Below, piece after piece: positions 1-7,890 of a stretch of DNA of 15,894 nt (within the stretch, counting starts at the first letter, position 1; each line of letters opens with the position of its first letter). The notes beneath the pieces are model-generated. The model made no database searches and was not told where the DNA came from. It worked only from the letters and a program-made list of their open reading frames with translations. A program made the translations under genes and the position numbers. The stretch is from Sulfurimonas sp. (GTDB lineage Bacteria; Campylobacterota; Campylobacteria; Campylobacterales; Sulfurimonadaceae): positions 63,992 to 79,885 of the forward strand of contig NVXO02000003.1 in assembly GCA_002733945.2 (NCBI GenBank), given 5' to 3'.

Positions 1-171
1 TGTTTGATATGCTGCTTTTTTGGCACTCTTGCTTACAAGTTTTTCAGCCTTAAAGGTCTGAAACTTTACAGCATCTACACCAGCATTTACGGCTACATCT
101 ATGAGCTCTTTAGCTAACTCTATAGAGCCGTTATGATTAACACCCGCCTCTGCTATAATAAAAACACTCAT
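1..171 (-). CDS. N-acetylneuraminate/legionaminate synthase family protein (5' part, cut by window edge)
   Basis: Only the first 57 residues are in the window; the rest lies beyond base 1. The start MSVFIIAEAGVNHNG (1-15) and the segment DAVKFQTFKAEKLVSK (33-48) are the N-terminal strands of the NeuB TIM barrel, which condenses phosphoenolpyruvate with a 6-carbon amino sugar to make a 9-carbon nonulosonic acid. The IIAEAGVNHNG form fits sialic/legionaminic synthases (NeuB, LegI) better than pseudaminic synthase (PseI). The ATG at 171 overlaps the stop of the upstream acyltransferase in an ATGA junction (168-171), so translation is probably coupled. Family is secure; the choice between NeuAc and Leg is inferred from the LegC-type aminotransferase two genes upstream. 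Catalytic residues further along and the C-terminal antifreeze-like domain cannot be seen. Confidence 0.9.
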   Translation of the reverse strand, partial: MSVFIIAEAGVNHNGSIELAKELIDVAVNAGVDAVKFQTFKAEKLVSKSAKKAAYQT

Positions 172-743
172 TTTGCCACACTCCCTGCTTTTATAAACTG
201 CTCTATCATTATATACTCTTTAGTAGTGGCATTACTCCCAACAAAGCTATTTTTTTTGACAATAACTCCACCATTGATAATTGCCCCTGTGCTAATGTGA
301 CAATGATCTTCTATGATGCTATCATGTTCTATAAGTACCTTTGTGTTGATGATTACATTTACCCCCACTCTAGCACCTGCATTTATAAGTGCATGATGCA
401 TCACGACACTTCCCTCATCAACTTCAGAGTGTTTAGATACATAGGCTAAGGGAGAGATAATTATAGGGAGTATATAGTCAAGCTCTTTGAGTAGGCCAAA
501 AAGCTTAACTCTAAGAGTGTTGGATTTAATCTGACCTACTGTAACTATGGCATATTTATATGTGTGAGATAACTTTTCTAAATCATCATCACATCCTATA
601 GTCTCATAGCCTAATACTTTTGTACCAATAAGCTCTTTTTTGTCAATAATTCCCGCAATACTAAACTTATTCTCTTGCTCTATAATATCTATGATAGCTT
701 TACAGTGACCACCGCCACCTACTAAGAGTATTTTTTCTTTCAT
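168..743 (-). CDS. NeuD/PglD-like sugar O-/N-acyltransferase (left-handed beta-helix)
   Basis: 191 residues, the usual length of the NeuD/PglD/LegH group. The N-terminal Rossmann-like segment carries a glycine-rich loop, GGGGHCK (9-15), which binds the UDP-sugar in PglD. From about residue 105 the chain is hexapeptide-repeat-like (SEVDEGSVVM, NAGARVGVNV, DHCHISTGAIIN), forming the acetyl-CoA-binding beta-helix. His140 in IEHD aligns by eye with the catalytic base of PglD. Likely role: acetylating the 4-amino sugar made by the aminotransferase encoded just upstream, a step before nonulosonate synthase acts. The stop of the aminotransferase shares one base with this start (TAATG at 741-745), and the 3' end overlaps the synthase gene, so it sits mid-operon. 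A NeuD-like O-acetyltransferase acting on the finished sugar is the alternative. Confidence 0.86.
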   Translation of the reverse strand: MKEKILLVGGGGHCKAIIDIIEQENKFSIAGIIDKKELIGTKVLGYETIGCDDDLEKLSHTYKYAIVTVGQIKSNTLRVKLFGLLKELDYILPIIISPLAYVSKHSEVDEGSVVMHHALINAGARVGVNVIINTKVLIEHDSIIEDHCHISTGAIINGGVIVKKNSFVGSNATTKEYIMIEQFIKAGSVAK

Positions 744-1885
744 TACATTACCACACTACTTGAGATATTAACTACTCTATCTTCAAGCCATAAAGCATTA
801 TCAAGGTTAGCTGTTTGTGCATCTTTGAACATATCGAGTCTATTCATAAGTCTCCATATTGAGCGAGTCATAATGCCATTGTCATTTGTGTATTTTAAAA
901 AACTATCTCTCTCCTCTTTATTTTTGAGAATGACTGCATTTAGCCAGTAGTTTGATTTGGAGTCTTTAGGCTCTTTGATAAAATCTAAATTACTATTTTT
1001 AAAAAATGTTTCATATTTACTTGCTAACTCTCTTTGTTTATCTATAAAGAGTGGTAGATTTTCCATCTGCGCAACGCCAAGAGCTGCTGCTAAGTTTGTG
1101 AGTCTGTAGTTGTAGCCTATCTCATCATGTATATACTCGTATGGGTGTGGAACTTTTGCCGTTGTTGTGATGTGTTTTGCTCTTTTTGCGAGTGCTTCAT
1201 CATCTGTCACGAGCATACCTCCACCACCTGTTGTAATGATTTTGTTGCCATTAAAACTAAATACACCTACTTTTCCAAAAGAGCCTGTATGTTTGCCTTT
1301 GTAGTAAGAACCAAGTGACTCTGCTGCATCTTCTACTACCGAGATATTATAAGCATCACATACCTCTACTATGGCATCTATTTTACAAGGGTGTCCAAAG
1401 GTATGCATTGGAACACAAGCTTTTATAATTTTATTTGTAGTTTTGTTAATGCAGTTTCTATCTTTGTCAACAGTTGTAAACTCTTCTAAAAAGGCTTTGA
1501 GTTTGGAGGGGGAGAGTCCTAAGGTATCTCTATCAACATCTACAAATATCGGTTTAGCATTACAGTAACTAATGGCGTTTGCAGTAGCTATGAATGTCAA
1601 AGGTTGTGTTATAACCTCACAATTTTTATCTACTCCTACAAGCTTTAAAGCAATGTGAAGAGCAGAAGTTCCATTTGAAGTGGCTACTGCATATTTAGTT
1701 CCACTAAACTTAGCTACCATCTCTTCAAACTCTGTGACAAACTTGCCAACACTCGATACAAAAGTAGAGTCTATAGTTTCGTTGACATACTTCTTTTCAT
1801 TGCCTATAAAGCGGGGTTCGTGTAGAGGTAAAAACTCTTTTGTTTGATACAAGTCTTGTATAAATTTTACTGTTTCTTCATACAT
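743..1885 (-). CDS. legC: LegC-family PLP-dependent aminotransferase
   Basis: 380 residues, DegT/DnrJ/EryC1/StrS fold (aspartate aminotransferase fold type I). The opening FLPLHEPRFIGNEKKYV (18-34) followed by STFVSSVGKFV (40-50) is characteristic of the LegC/NHT branch. Visible cofactor residues: GTSALH (72-77, phosphate loop), EDAAES (185-190, Asp186 to the pyridine nitrogen) and FNGNK with Lys215 as the Schiff-base lysine before ITTGGGG. It would transfer an amino group to C4 of a 4-keto-6-deoxy-HexNAc nucleotide, the product of the dehydratase encoded 3 bases upstream. The RBS GGAAAG lies in the end of that upstream gene. Intact, with no odd features. The symbol rests on recognisable family sequence; exact substrate (GDP- or UDP-linked) cannot be told. 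Confidence 0.88.
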   Translation of the reverse strand: MYEETVKFIQDLYQTKEFLPLHEPRFIGNEKKYVNETIDSTFVSSVGKFVTEFEEMVAKFSGTKYAVATSNGTSALHIALKLVGVDKNCEVITQPLTFIATANAISYCNAKPIFVDVDRDTLGLSPSKLKAFLEEFTTVDKDRNCINKTTNKIIKACVPMHTFGHPCKIDAIVEVCDAYNISVVEDAAESLGSYYKGKHTGSFGKVGVFSFNGNKIITTGGGGMLVTDDEALAKRAKHITTTAKVPHPYEYIHDEIGYNYRLTNLAAALGVAQMENLPLFIDKQRELASKYETFFKNSNLDFIKEPKDSKSNYWLNAVILKNKEERDSFLKYTNDNGIMTRSIWRLMNRLDMFKDAQTANLDNALWLEDRVVNISSSVVM

Positions 1886-1888
1886 AGT

Positions 1889-3076
1889 TTACATCTTTCC
1901 ATCAAGATACTTACCAGTCTCTTTATGTCCAAAATCAGGAAGGAGTTTAAAGAACTCTTCTACTATTTCCTCTTTTTCCCATTCTAAATTCTCTTTCATA
2001 TTTTTTATTTTATCCTCAAAAGAGTGAAGTAACTCTTCATTAAAATGTATTTCATTTTTTATAATGCCAAGATTTTCAAATCTATCCATATCCAAAGTTT
2101 CATTTTCAGTAAAAAACTCCTCAAAATCTTTCTCGCCTGTTGTGTCACTTTGTGTAAAAAGACAAGGCCATTTTCCCTCTTTTGGAAGTGTATATACAAG
2201 TTCTCTTGCCTCATCTTCGCTCTTACATAGATAGGGTTCATACCCCTTCTCTTTGAGATACTTCACTGCTATATCAGCAAAAGAGATGAGATTAAGTTCA
2301 GCACTCAGTTTTGGAAAAAAAATATCGCGATTTTCACCAAATATACAAGACATAAGACAGAGTTCACCTGATTCTTGAGGTGTTACAAAATAGCGTTTTA
2401 TATCATTTGGAGCTACTATGGGCTGTTTTTTTTCTATGCGTTGATTAAAGCCATGTAAAAGGGAACCATCACTAAATGCTACATTAGCAAACCGAGCCAT
2501 AGAGACTTTCATATCAAGGGAATTACGATGAACAAACATCTCCATAATTCGCTTACTCGCACCCATCATATTGACAGGGTTTGCTGCCTTGTCTGTAGAG
2601 ACACAGAAATATTTTTTCACTTCATTTTTTATGGATTGTTTGATAGTTTTATCTGTATTAAAAATATTGGTATCAATCATTCTCATAAGAGTAAAAGGGT
2701 CTTTTTCACTTCGGACATGCTTCAAAGCTGAGAGATTAAGAACATAGTTATACTTTCCATCAGCTTTTATAAAAGCATCATATTCAAGCGAGCCAATATC
2801 TAAAGCAAAAGTAGCAAAATCGCCATCAATGTAGCCAAATGAACTTCTTATGTCTCGAACCAATTCAACCATATTGTTTTCAGATATATCTACTACATGT
2901 AATTTTTTAGGTTGGCGTTTAAATATCTCTTTTGTAACAGCTTGACCAATGGAACCTGCTCCACCAATTACTAAAAATGTTGAAGATGCAACTATCTCTT
3001 TTAACCTAGTATTATGATTTGAAATGTCATTTGTAAATAACTCTTTTTTTCTTCCTATTAAACTTAATATACTCAT
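1889..3076 (-). CDS. NDP-N-acetylhexosamine 4,6-dehydratase (CapD/FlaA1-like SDR)
   Basis: 395 residues, extended short-chain dehydrogenase of the polysaccharide-synthesis (CapD/FlaA1/PglF) group, soluble form with no membrane segments. NAD(P)-binding loop GGAGSIG at 38-44; LSALKHVRSEKDP at 115-127; STDKAANP at 160-167; MGASK at 171-175. The catalytic YxxxK motif reads MxxxK (Met171, Lys175), a replacement known from the PglF/FlaA1 dehydratases, so it does not suggest inactivity. It converts UDP- or GDP-GlcNAc to the 4-keto-6-deoxy sugar, the first committed step of the operon. The C-terminal stretch, about 300-395, is charged and variable. The start overlaps the isomerase stop by one base. 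The position before LegC suggests a LegB role, although this is a different SDR subfamily from the RmlB-like LegB of Campylobacter jejuni. Confidence 0.85.
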   Translation of the reverse strand: MSILSLIGRKKELFTNDISNHNTRLKEIVASSTFLVIGGAGSIGQAVTKEIFKRQPKKLHVVDISENNMVELVRDIRSSFGYIDGDFATFALDIGSLEYDAFIKADGKYNYVLNLSALKHVRSEKDPFTLMRMIDTNIFNTDKTIKQSIKNEVKKYFCVSTDKAANPVNMMGASKRIMEMFVHRNSLDMKVSMARFANVAFSDGSLLHGFNQRIEKKQPIVAPNDIKRYFVTPQESGELCLMSCIFGENRDIFFPKLSAELNLISFADIAVKYLKEKGYEPYLCKSEDEARELVYTLPKEGKWPCLFTQSDTTGEKDFEEFFTENETLDMDRFENLGIIKNEIHFNEELLHSFEDKIKNMKENLEWEKEEIVEEFFKLLPDFGHKETGKYLDGKM

Positions 3077-3636
3077 TACTGTTTTTTCTTTTTGATATAG
3101 TATGTATAGATAATGTGATCAAGAATCATATGCATATCTTCTACTAGTCCGTACTCGTCTTTGGCTGTTTGAACATGGAAATTGATATCTGATTTTTTTT
3201 TGAGTTTTCCTCCATCAAAACCACTAAGACCTATAATCTTAGCACCCTGCTTTTTTGAGTAGTTTACAGCTTTTATGATATTTGGAGAATTTCCACTGCA
3301 AGAGATTGCAATTAGTATATCATTTTTATTTATTTTATCTTTGAGCTGCATATAAAAAACATTTTTGTAGCCAATATCATTTGCGATGGCAGAACAAACA
3401 GGTGTATTGTCACTAAGGCTTTCAACATCAAAATTTCTAATACTACGGCGTTTAAGTCCAACACCTAAGTCATTAACCATATGTGAAGCAGTTGCAGCAC
3501 TTCCACCATTGCCAACAATATAAATACGACCTTGAACATTTTCAAGAGCATCTATGATTTGAGTGACTGCTGTAATGTCTATCTCTTCTAGAGTAGACAT
3601 AAGATTTTTAATATATTTTTTCACAAACTTTTTCAT
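3076..3636 (-). CDS. GmhA-like SIS-domain phosphosugar isomerase
   Basis: 186 residues, the size of sedoheptulose-7-phosphate isomerase GmhA. Conserved pieces: NGGSAATASH (43-52), AIANDIGY (83-90), SGNSPN (114-119, phosphate loop), SGFDGGKL (138-145) and EDMHMILDH (166-174). GmhA converts sedoheptulose 7-phosphate to D-glycero-D-manno-heptose 7-phosphate. Aligned by memory to E. coli GmhA, the ligand/catalytic set His61, Glu65, Gln172, His180 reads His52, Asp56, Glu166, His174 here, so two of the four differ. It may therefore use another ketose phosphate, or belong to a sister clade. It is the first gene of the minus-strand operon and faces the plus-strand operon, which holds HldE-like and HddC-like genes. 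The RBS is weak; Met13 is a possible alternative start. SIS family certain, substrate open. Confidence 0.8.
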   Translation of the reverse strand: MKKFVKKYIKNLMSTLEEIDITAVTQIIDALENVQGRIYIVGNGGSAATASHMVNDLGVGLKRRSIRNFDVESLSDNTPVCSAIANDIGYKNVFYMQLKDKINKNDILIAISCSGNSPNIIKAVNYSKKQGAKIIGLSGFDGGKLKKKSDINFHVQTAKDEYGLVEDMHMILDHIIYTYYIKKKKQ

Positions 3637-3671
3637 CTTAAATGACCTTAATCTTTTAGCTTATCTATTTT

Positions 3672-3700
3672 ATCATATTTCTTAGAAGATGCCTTTAAAA
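3672..3700 (-). promoter_or_regulatory. Possible sigma-70 promoter for the nonulosonate operon
   Basis: On the minus strand a TATGAT -10-like box (3672-3677) is preceded 17 bases upstream by TTTTAA (3695-3700), a poor -35. Transcription would begin near 3665, about 30 bases before the ATG at 3636. Campylobacterota promoters often lack a clear -35, so the -10 carries most of the weight. The spacer is AT-rich and such matches arise by chance. The assignment is supported mainly by the need for a promoter in the 165-base divergent gap. Confidence 0.3.
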
Positions 3701-3746
3701 TGTGAATAAATTTGTGCCTTGAACTTCTCTTTAGTCAAAAGTGGAC

Positions 3747-3775
3747 TTGAAAATGCTACAGTATTTTTATAAAGT
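3747..3775 (+). promoter_or_regulatory. Possible sigma-70 promoter for the rightward glycan operon
   Basis: TTGAAA (3747-3752) is a good -35 match, followed after 17 bases by TAAAGT (3770-3775, 4 of 6 to TATAAT); TATAAA (3768-3773) with a 15-base spacer is the other reading. Transcription would begin near 3782, only about 20 bases before the TTG start at 3802 and just ahead of the AGGGAGA ribosome-binding site (3787-3793). The rest of 3637-3801 shows no further gene, repeat or hairpin that I can see. Confidence 0.3.
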
Positions 3776-3801
3776 AATAATTTTTTAGGGAGAAATGAAC
3801 T

Positions 3802-5196
3802 TTGGAGTATAAAGATACATATTTTTTTAATGGACAGGTAGCACTTCAGGCAGCAAGTGAGCAAAACAGATATGGAGCACTTAAGCAGTTTTTACAAGTT
3901 TGCTACTATGATGGAGAAAAAATACAAAGTGATTTAATCAATCTCATTCATTTGCCCATAGGTAACTTAGTTGATGGTTTAGGGATGGGTACAGCTAGAC
4001 TCCCTACAGGTTTAAACTTAGGAGGACTAGAAGTATCAGAAGATGTTAGAATGAAAATTATTGAAAATTTTCGTATATCATTACGAAAGGCATATGAAAA
4101 AAGAAATGAATTTAACAGCTCTTATTATGAAGTCAGCAAAAATACGGAATTAAATTTTAATGAATCCTTAAGATTTTATTTGGTGGCAAATAAGAGTACA
4201 CAAGTTATGCAATATATTTCTTATAATGTTACCAAGGCATTAAAAGCTGCTGGATATAATGTTTTTTATGACCTGAATTATGGTATTGAAGATGAAAATT
4301 GTTTAAAAAATATGAGTCAATTTAATCCACATGTAACAATAAATATTAATCATTTAAATAATGATTTTCTCAGTCCTGATGTCTATAATTTTGTTTGGTT
4401 TCAAGATTTTATGCCTATTTTATTAGACAAGAAAAAAATGAAATTAAGAAAAAGAGATTTTATTTTTCATCTTACAGATGGGCTTGAGAAAAAACTTCAT
4501 GCAAAAAAGGTATTTTCAAGGTATCAAGGATTTTGTATTGATACAAGTACCTATAAACCAAATAAGAGTATCAAAAAGGAAAAAAAAATTGTATTTATAG
4601 GAAGTTCCTATATGAAAAATTTTCAAAATATACAAGCAGATCAAAAAGATTTTATTTGTGATTTAATATATCAGGCATATTTGAAAGATGGAATCATGCC
4701 TAGTAAAAAGAGAAGAAAAATTGCTAAGAAGTTTAAAATAGATGAGGTTTCTCTGGGGCATATATTTAATTATGTGGAACGCGATCTTGCACTATTGTAT
4801 ATTGTTCAAAATATGAAGGAGTATGAGATAGAAGTATATGGACCTGGATGGGATACTTATGAGGTAATGCATACTATTTATAAGGGGAGCCTATCGTATG
4901 GAGAAGAAATATCTAGAGTCTACAATAGTGCTATGTACTCATTAGTTTTAGGGGGATATGTGTTACAGCAAAGAACTTTAGAATCAGCAGCAAGTGGATG
5001 CATACCAATTGTTGTTGATAGTAGAATTAATGATACAATGGTACAAGAGTGCTACGAAGAGAGCTTGATATTTATTAAGACAGCGGATGACTTGCAAAAT
5101 GTACTAGATGAAGAACCAAATAGAGAATTAGAGTGTATTGTTAAATATAATAGTTATGATAAATTTGTTCAAACAATGAGAGGATTGATAAAGTAA
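3802..5196 (+). CDS. Putative GT-B glycosyltransferase (CgeB/GT1-like) with an extra N-terminal region
   Basis: 464 residues. From about 125 the chain looks like a GT-B transferase: NKSTQVMQYISYNVTKALKA (130-149), KKIVFIGSSY (261-270) starting the second Rossmann domain, then YNSAMYSLVLGGYV and RTLESAASGCIPIV (391-404), the donor-binding region of CgeB/group-1 transferases with the usual Glu. Residues 1-120 match no domain I recognise. Start: an in-frame TGA at 3796-3798 rules out anything further upstream, and TTG 3802 lies 8 bases after AGGGAGA (3787-3793); the next in-frame ATG is codon 62. The ATG at 3795 is in another frame and meets a stop after five codons. First gene of the rightward block, 2 bases before the next. 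Probably adds a sugar to a surface or flagellar glycan; donor and acceptor unknown. Confidence 0.75.
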   Translation: MEYKDTYFFNGQVALQAASEQNRYGALKQFLQVCYYDGEKIQSDLINLIHLPIGNLVDGLGMGTARLPTGLNLGGLEVSEDVRMKIIENFRISLRKAYEKRNEFNSSYYEVSKNTELNFNESLRFYLVANKSTQVMQYISYNVTKALKAAGYNVFYDLNYGIEDENCLKNMSQFNPHVTININHLNNDFLSPDVYNFVWFQDFMPILLDKKKMKLRKRDFIFHLTDGLEKKLHAKKVFSRYQGFCIDTSTYKPNKSIKKEKKIVFIGSSYMKNFQNIQADQKDFICDLIYQAYLKDGIMPSKKRRKIAKKFKIDEVSLGHIFNYVERDLALLYIVQNMKEYEIEVYGPGWDTYEVMHTIYKGSLSYGEEISRVYNSAMYSLVLGGYVLQQRTLESAASGCIPIVVDSRINDTMVQECYEESLIFIKTADDLQNVLDEEPNRELECIVKYNSYDKFVQTMRGLIK

Positions 5197-5198
5197 AT

Positions 5199-6329
5199 AT
5201 GAAAAAAATTATTTTGATTCCACCTGATGGCACATTTCAGAGGCGTGACTATTCTCTATATAGAATTGCAAAATGGTTAAAAAACAATGGTATTAATACA
5301 ACACTTCTTTACATAGAAAAAGAGTTTCTTGAAATTGACACAAGACTATTTGATTCGGTCGTGAAAAAAGAAAACTTGGAAGATATTGTGAAGCATTTAG
5401 AAATGCACTCCTATGATAAAATTTTACATAGAAGTTGGATGCACTCTTATGATTTCTCGGCACTCTTAGTTGAGAAGTTTGAAAATGTAATTATTAACAT
5501 TAAAGATTGGAATTTCGCTCCTAAGAATGTATATGAGTTTTTATTTCCAAATAGTGCAGATCATGTATCAATAGAATATATATTTCAAAATGCGGAGCTA
5601 ATACTTTCTCATTTTACGCAAGAACAGTCATTGTTGTGGGCAAAAGAGTATAAGACAGATTCTAGTAAGTTCATTACTTTTCCTGAGTATTGTAACAGTG
5701 CTTCTTTTAATGAAAAGCCTTTTCTCGCTTATGAAAACATCAAGTTAGTATATGCTGGAGTGATTTCTCCAACGGTATACAATGAAGATTATTTTCCAAA
5801 TAAAGCACATCTTCGTTCTATTAAAAAGTTGACAAAAGAGCAGATAAGTATTGATTTTGTTATGCCTGAACCTGTATATGAAAAAATGTATACATCTGAA
5901 TATTTTTTATATCATGATTTTATGTATGAGCATGAATTTAACAAGTATTTCTCTTTAGTAAAAGGAAAAATACTTGATGCAAGTATTTTAAATCAGTATC
6001 ATTTTGGTTTTTTTGAACTTGAGACGAGTGGTTTAAATCATGATTTGTATAAATATGCGATAACAAGTAAATTTGCATTTTATTTAGAAGCTGGTTTACC
6101 TATATTAATAAATAAAAAGTTTGTATCTATAGCTAGACTTGTTGAGAAGTATCAACTAGGTATTGTTTTTTCTAATGATGATTTAGACTATATGACTAAG
6201 GTATTAAGTATTTCTCAGTCTAAGTATGATTCTTTTGTAGAAAATATTGCACAATATAGAAAAAAATTTACATATTCTGCAGAGCAATTAGAAATAATTT
6301 TTGAAAAGAGATATTATGAATCAAACTAA
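5199..6329 (+). CDS. Putative glycosyltransferase (GT-B-like)
   Basis: 376 residues, soluble. It begins KKIILIPPDGTFQRRDYSLYRIAKWL, a first Rossmann strand and helix as in GT-B enzymes. The segment IKLVYAGVISP (about 181-191) looks like the start of the second Rossmann domain. TSKFAFYLEAGLPILIN (about 289-305), followed by IARLVEKYQLGIVFSNDDL, resembles the C-terminal donor-binding part of group-1 transferases. No catalytic residue can be named with confidence. It begins 2 bases after the preceding glycosyltransferase and overlaps the following radical SAM gene by 14 bases, so the three are probably one transcript. Very AT-rich: bases 5881-5940 hold 11 G/C of 60. The function is inferred from fold-like features and neighbours only. 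Confidence 0.6.
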   Translation: MKKIILIPPDGTFQRRDYSLYRIAKWLKNNGINTTLLYIEKEFLEIDTRLFDSVVKKENLEDIVKHLEMHSYDKILHRSWMHSYDFSALLVEKFENVIINIKDWNFAPKNVYEFLFPNSADHVSIEYIFQNAELILSHFTQEQSLLWAKEYKTDSSKFITFPEYCNSASFNEKPFLAYENIKLVYAGVISPTVYNEDYFPNKAHLRSIKKLTKEQISIDFVMPEPVYEKMYTSEYFLYHDFMYEHEFNKYFSLVKGKILDASILNQYHFGFFELETSGLNHDLYKYAITSKFAFYLEAGLPILINKKFVSIARLVEKYQLGIVFSNDDLDYMTKVLSISQSKYDSFVENIAQYRKKFTYSAEQLEIIFEKRYYESN

Positions 6330-7890
6330 AATTCTCTTAGTTGCACCTACTTATATAGATAAACCAAATACAATGTATTTTCCAATTGGGATGGCATATT
6401 TAGCATCGTATATGAAATCAAAAAATTATTATGTCGATGGCTTAAATTTAAGTAACTATGGTCTTGATTCTGGTTTAAAAGAGATACAAAAAAAGCTTAT
6501 GTCACAAGAGTATAATATTATAGGTATTGGTGCATTAACAGTTGCATTTTCACAAATAGAGCGCCTGGTATTAAGTATTAGAGAATTTACTGATGCTAAA
6601 ATTGTATTCGGAGGAGGTGTTACATCTTGTGAGAGTGAATTGGTATTAGAAACACTAAAAGCAGATTATATGGTGATTAGTGAAGGGGAGCTGATTTTTG
6701 AAGAGCTAGTAGCACACATTGAAGACCCTATATCCAATAAACTACCAAAAGGTGTATGGTCTAAAAAAGGTAAAAAAGTTATATCTAATAGTGAGAGCTA
6801 TGCTATAGATAATTTAGATGATTTGCCTTTTCCTGACTATGAGATAATGGGGATTAAAGAGTTTATAAATTTGCAACCAGATATTGGATGGAATTTACAT
6901 AATACAGATATGTCTATCGGCAAATATATGCCAATTTCGGCTAGCAGGTCTTGTCCATTTAAGTGTACTTTTTGTCATCATGCAGGTATGGGCGATTACA
7001 GAAAACATTCAGTATCTTATGCAATTTCTTTTATTAAAGAGATGTTAAAAAGATACAAAGTAACACATTTTTCTATTTATGATGAATTGTTTTCTATGAA
7101 TAAAAGTAGAGTAATGGAGTTTTGCGATGCTCTAAAACCTTTGAATATTACTTTCATGTGTCAACTACGTGTAGATCAAATTGACATAGAGATGTTGAAA
7201 AATATGAGGGATGCCGGGTGTGTTGAGATATCATATGGGATAGAAAGTGGTAGTCAAAAAGTAATAGATAGCATGCATAAAAAGATTACTGTAGAACAGA
7301 TTGAAAATGCAGTAAAACTGACACGTGAGGCAAAAGTTGGCATTCAAGGCAACTTTTTATTTGGAGATCCAGCTGAAACTAAAGAGACTGTTCAAGAGTC
7401 TTTAGAATTTCAGAAAAAGAATAAACTTTATTTTGCAGATTGGTCGATGGTAATTCCTTATCCAGGAACAGTACTTCATAGATTAGCACTATCTGAAAAT
7501 TTGATAAAAGATAGAGTAGAGTTTATTAAAGTTGTTGCTGACACATCAAAATATTTGTGGAATAATCCAATCAATCTAACAGTTTTTTCAGATCAAGAAT
7601 ATATAGAAGAATATACAAGACTCCGAGAACAAAACGATATAAATCATAGAAAGGTTCTCTCTGAAATTATAGAAGCAAAGAGAGTAAATTCAAAGTATTC
7701 TAATCTTAAAATCAGATGTCCAAATTGTTCAAGTTTAAGTCAGTATGAGAAATTACCATTTCCTTTAAATAGTATGAAAAATCTTACGGAGGATAGAGAA
7801 TCATTTTTTGGTTTTTTAGGTATGAATATTGTTTGTCATCACTGTCGACAGAAACATCATCTTTTACCAAAAAATAGGGTAAAGTTGTAG
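6316..7890 (+). CDS. B12-binding-domain radical SAM protein with C-terminal zinc-ribbon-like Cys4 segment
   Basis: 524 residues. The N-terminal 1-150 or so resembles a cobalamin-binding Rossmann domain as found in BchE/P-methylase-type proteins: KILLVAPTY (5-13), YFPIGMAYLASYM (21-33), IIGIGALT (68-75) and ISEGE (121-125). A DxHxxG loop for axial His ligation was not seen, which is common in this class. The radical SAM core begins with CPFKCTFC (Cys213, Cys217, Cys220) for the 4Fe-4S cluster and continues to FGDPAET. Two CxxC pairs near the C terminus (Cys468/471, Cys507/510) look like a zinc ribbon. ATG 6316 is preferred over TTG 6301 because AAAGAG (6305-6310) precedes it. Likely methylates or otherwise modifies an unactivated carbon of a sugar or lipid; substrate unknown. 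The end may be truncated: see the open stretch from 7878. Confidence 0.8.
   Translation: MNQTKILLVAPTYIDKPNTMYFPIGMAYLASYMKSKNYYVDGLNLSNYGLDSGLKEIQKKLMSQEYNIIGIGALTVAFSQIERLVLSIREFTDAKIVFGGGVTSCESELVLETLKADYMVISEGELIFEELVAHIEDPISNKLPKGVWSKKGKKVISNSESYAIDNLDDLPFPDYEIMGIKEFINLQPDIGWNLHNTDMSIGKYMPISASRSCPFKCTFCHHAGMGDYRKHSVSYAISFIKEMLKRYKVTHFSIYDELFSMNKSRVMEFCDALKPLNITFMCQLRVDQIDIEMLKNMRDAGCVEISYGIESGSQKVIDSMHKKITVEQIENAVKLTREAKVGIQGNFLFGDPAETKETVQESLEFQKKNKLYFADWSMVIPYPGTVLHRLALSENLIKDRVEFIKVVADTSKYLWNNPINLTVFSDQEYIEEYTRLREQNDINHRKVLSEIIEAKRVNSKYSNLKIRCPNCSSLSQYEKLPFPLNSMKNLTEDRESFFGFLGMNIVCHHCRQKHHLLPKNRVKL

Noticed and set aside
1127..1568. Plus-strand open frames inside the minus-strand aminotransferase and dehydratase genes
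   Set aside because: Short, low-complexity translations opposite strongly conserved enzymes; shadows of the real genes.
1..3636. Pseudaminic acid pathway reading of the minus-strand operon
   Set aside because: The aminotransferase has the LegC-type N terminus and the synthase has the IIAEAGVNHNG form seen in NeuB/LegI rather than PseI.
3706..3720. Minus-strand GGCAC resembling the -24 box of a sigma-54 promoter ahead of the isomerase gene
   Set aside because: The -12 TTGC/GC element at the required spacing is absent (TATT is found instead).
3795..3812. ATG at 3795 as start of the first glycosyltransferase
   Set aside because: It is in another frame and reaches a stop after five codons; it is also too near the AGGGAGA ribosome-binding site.
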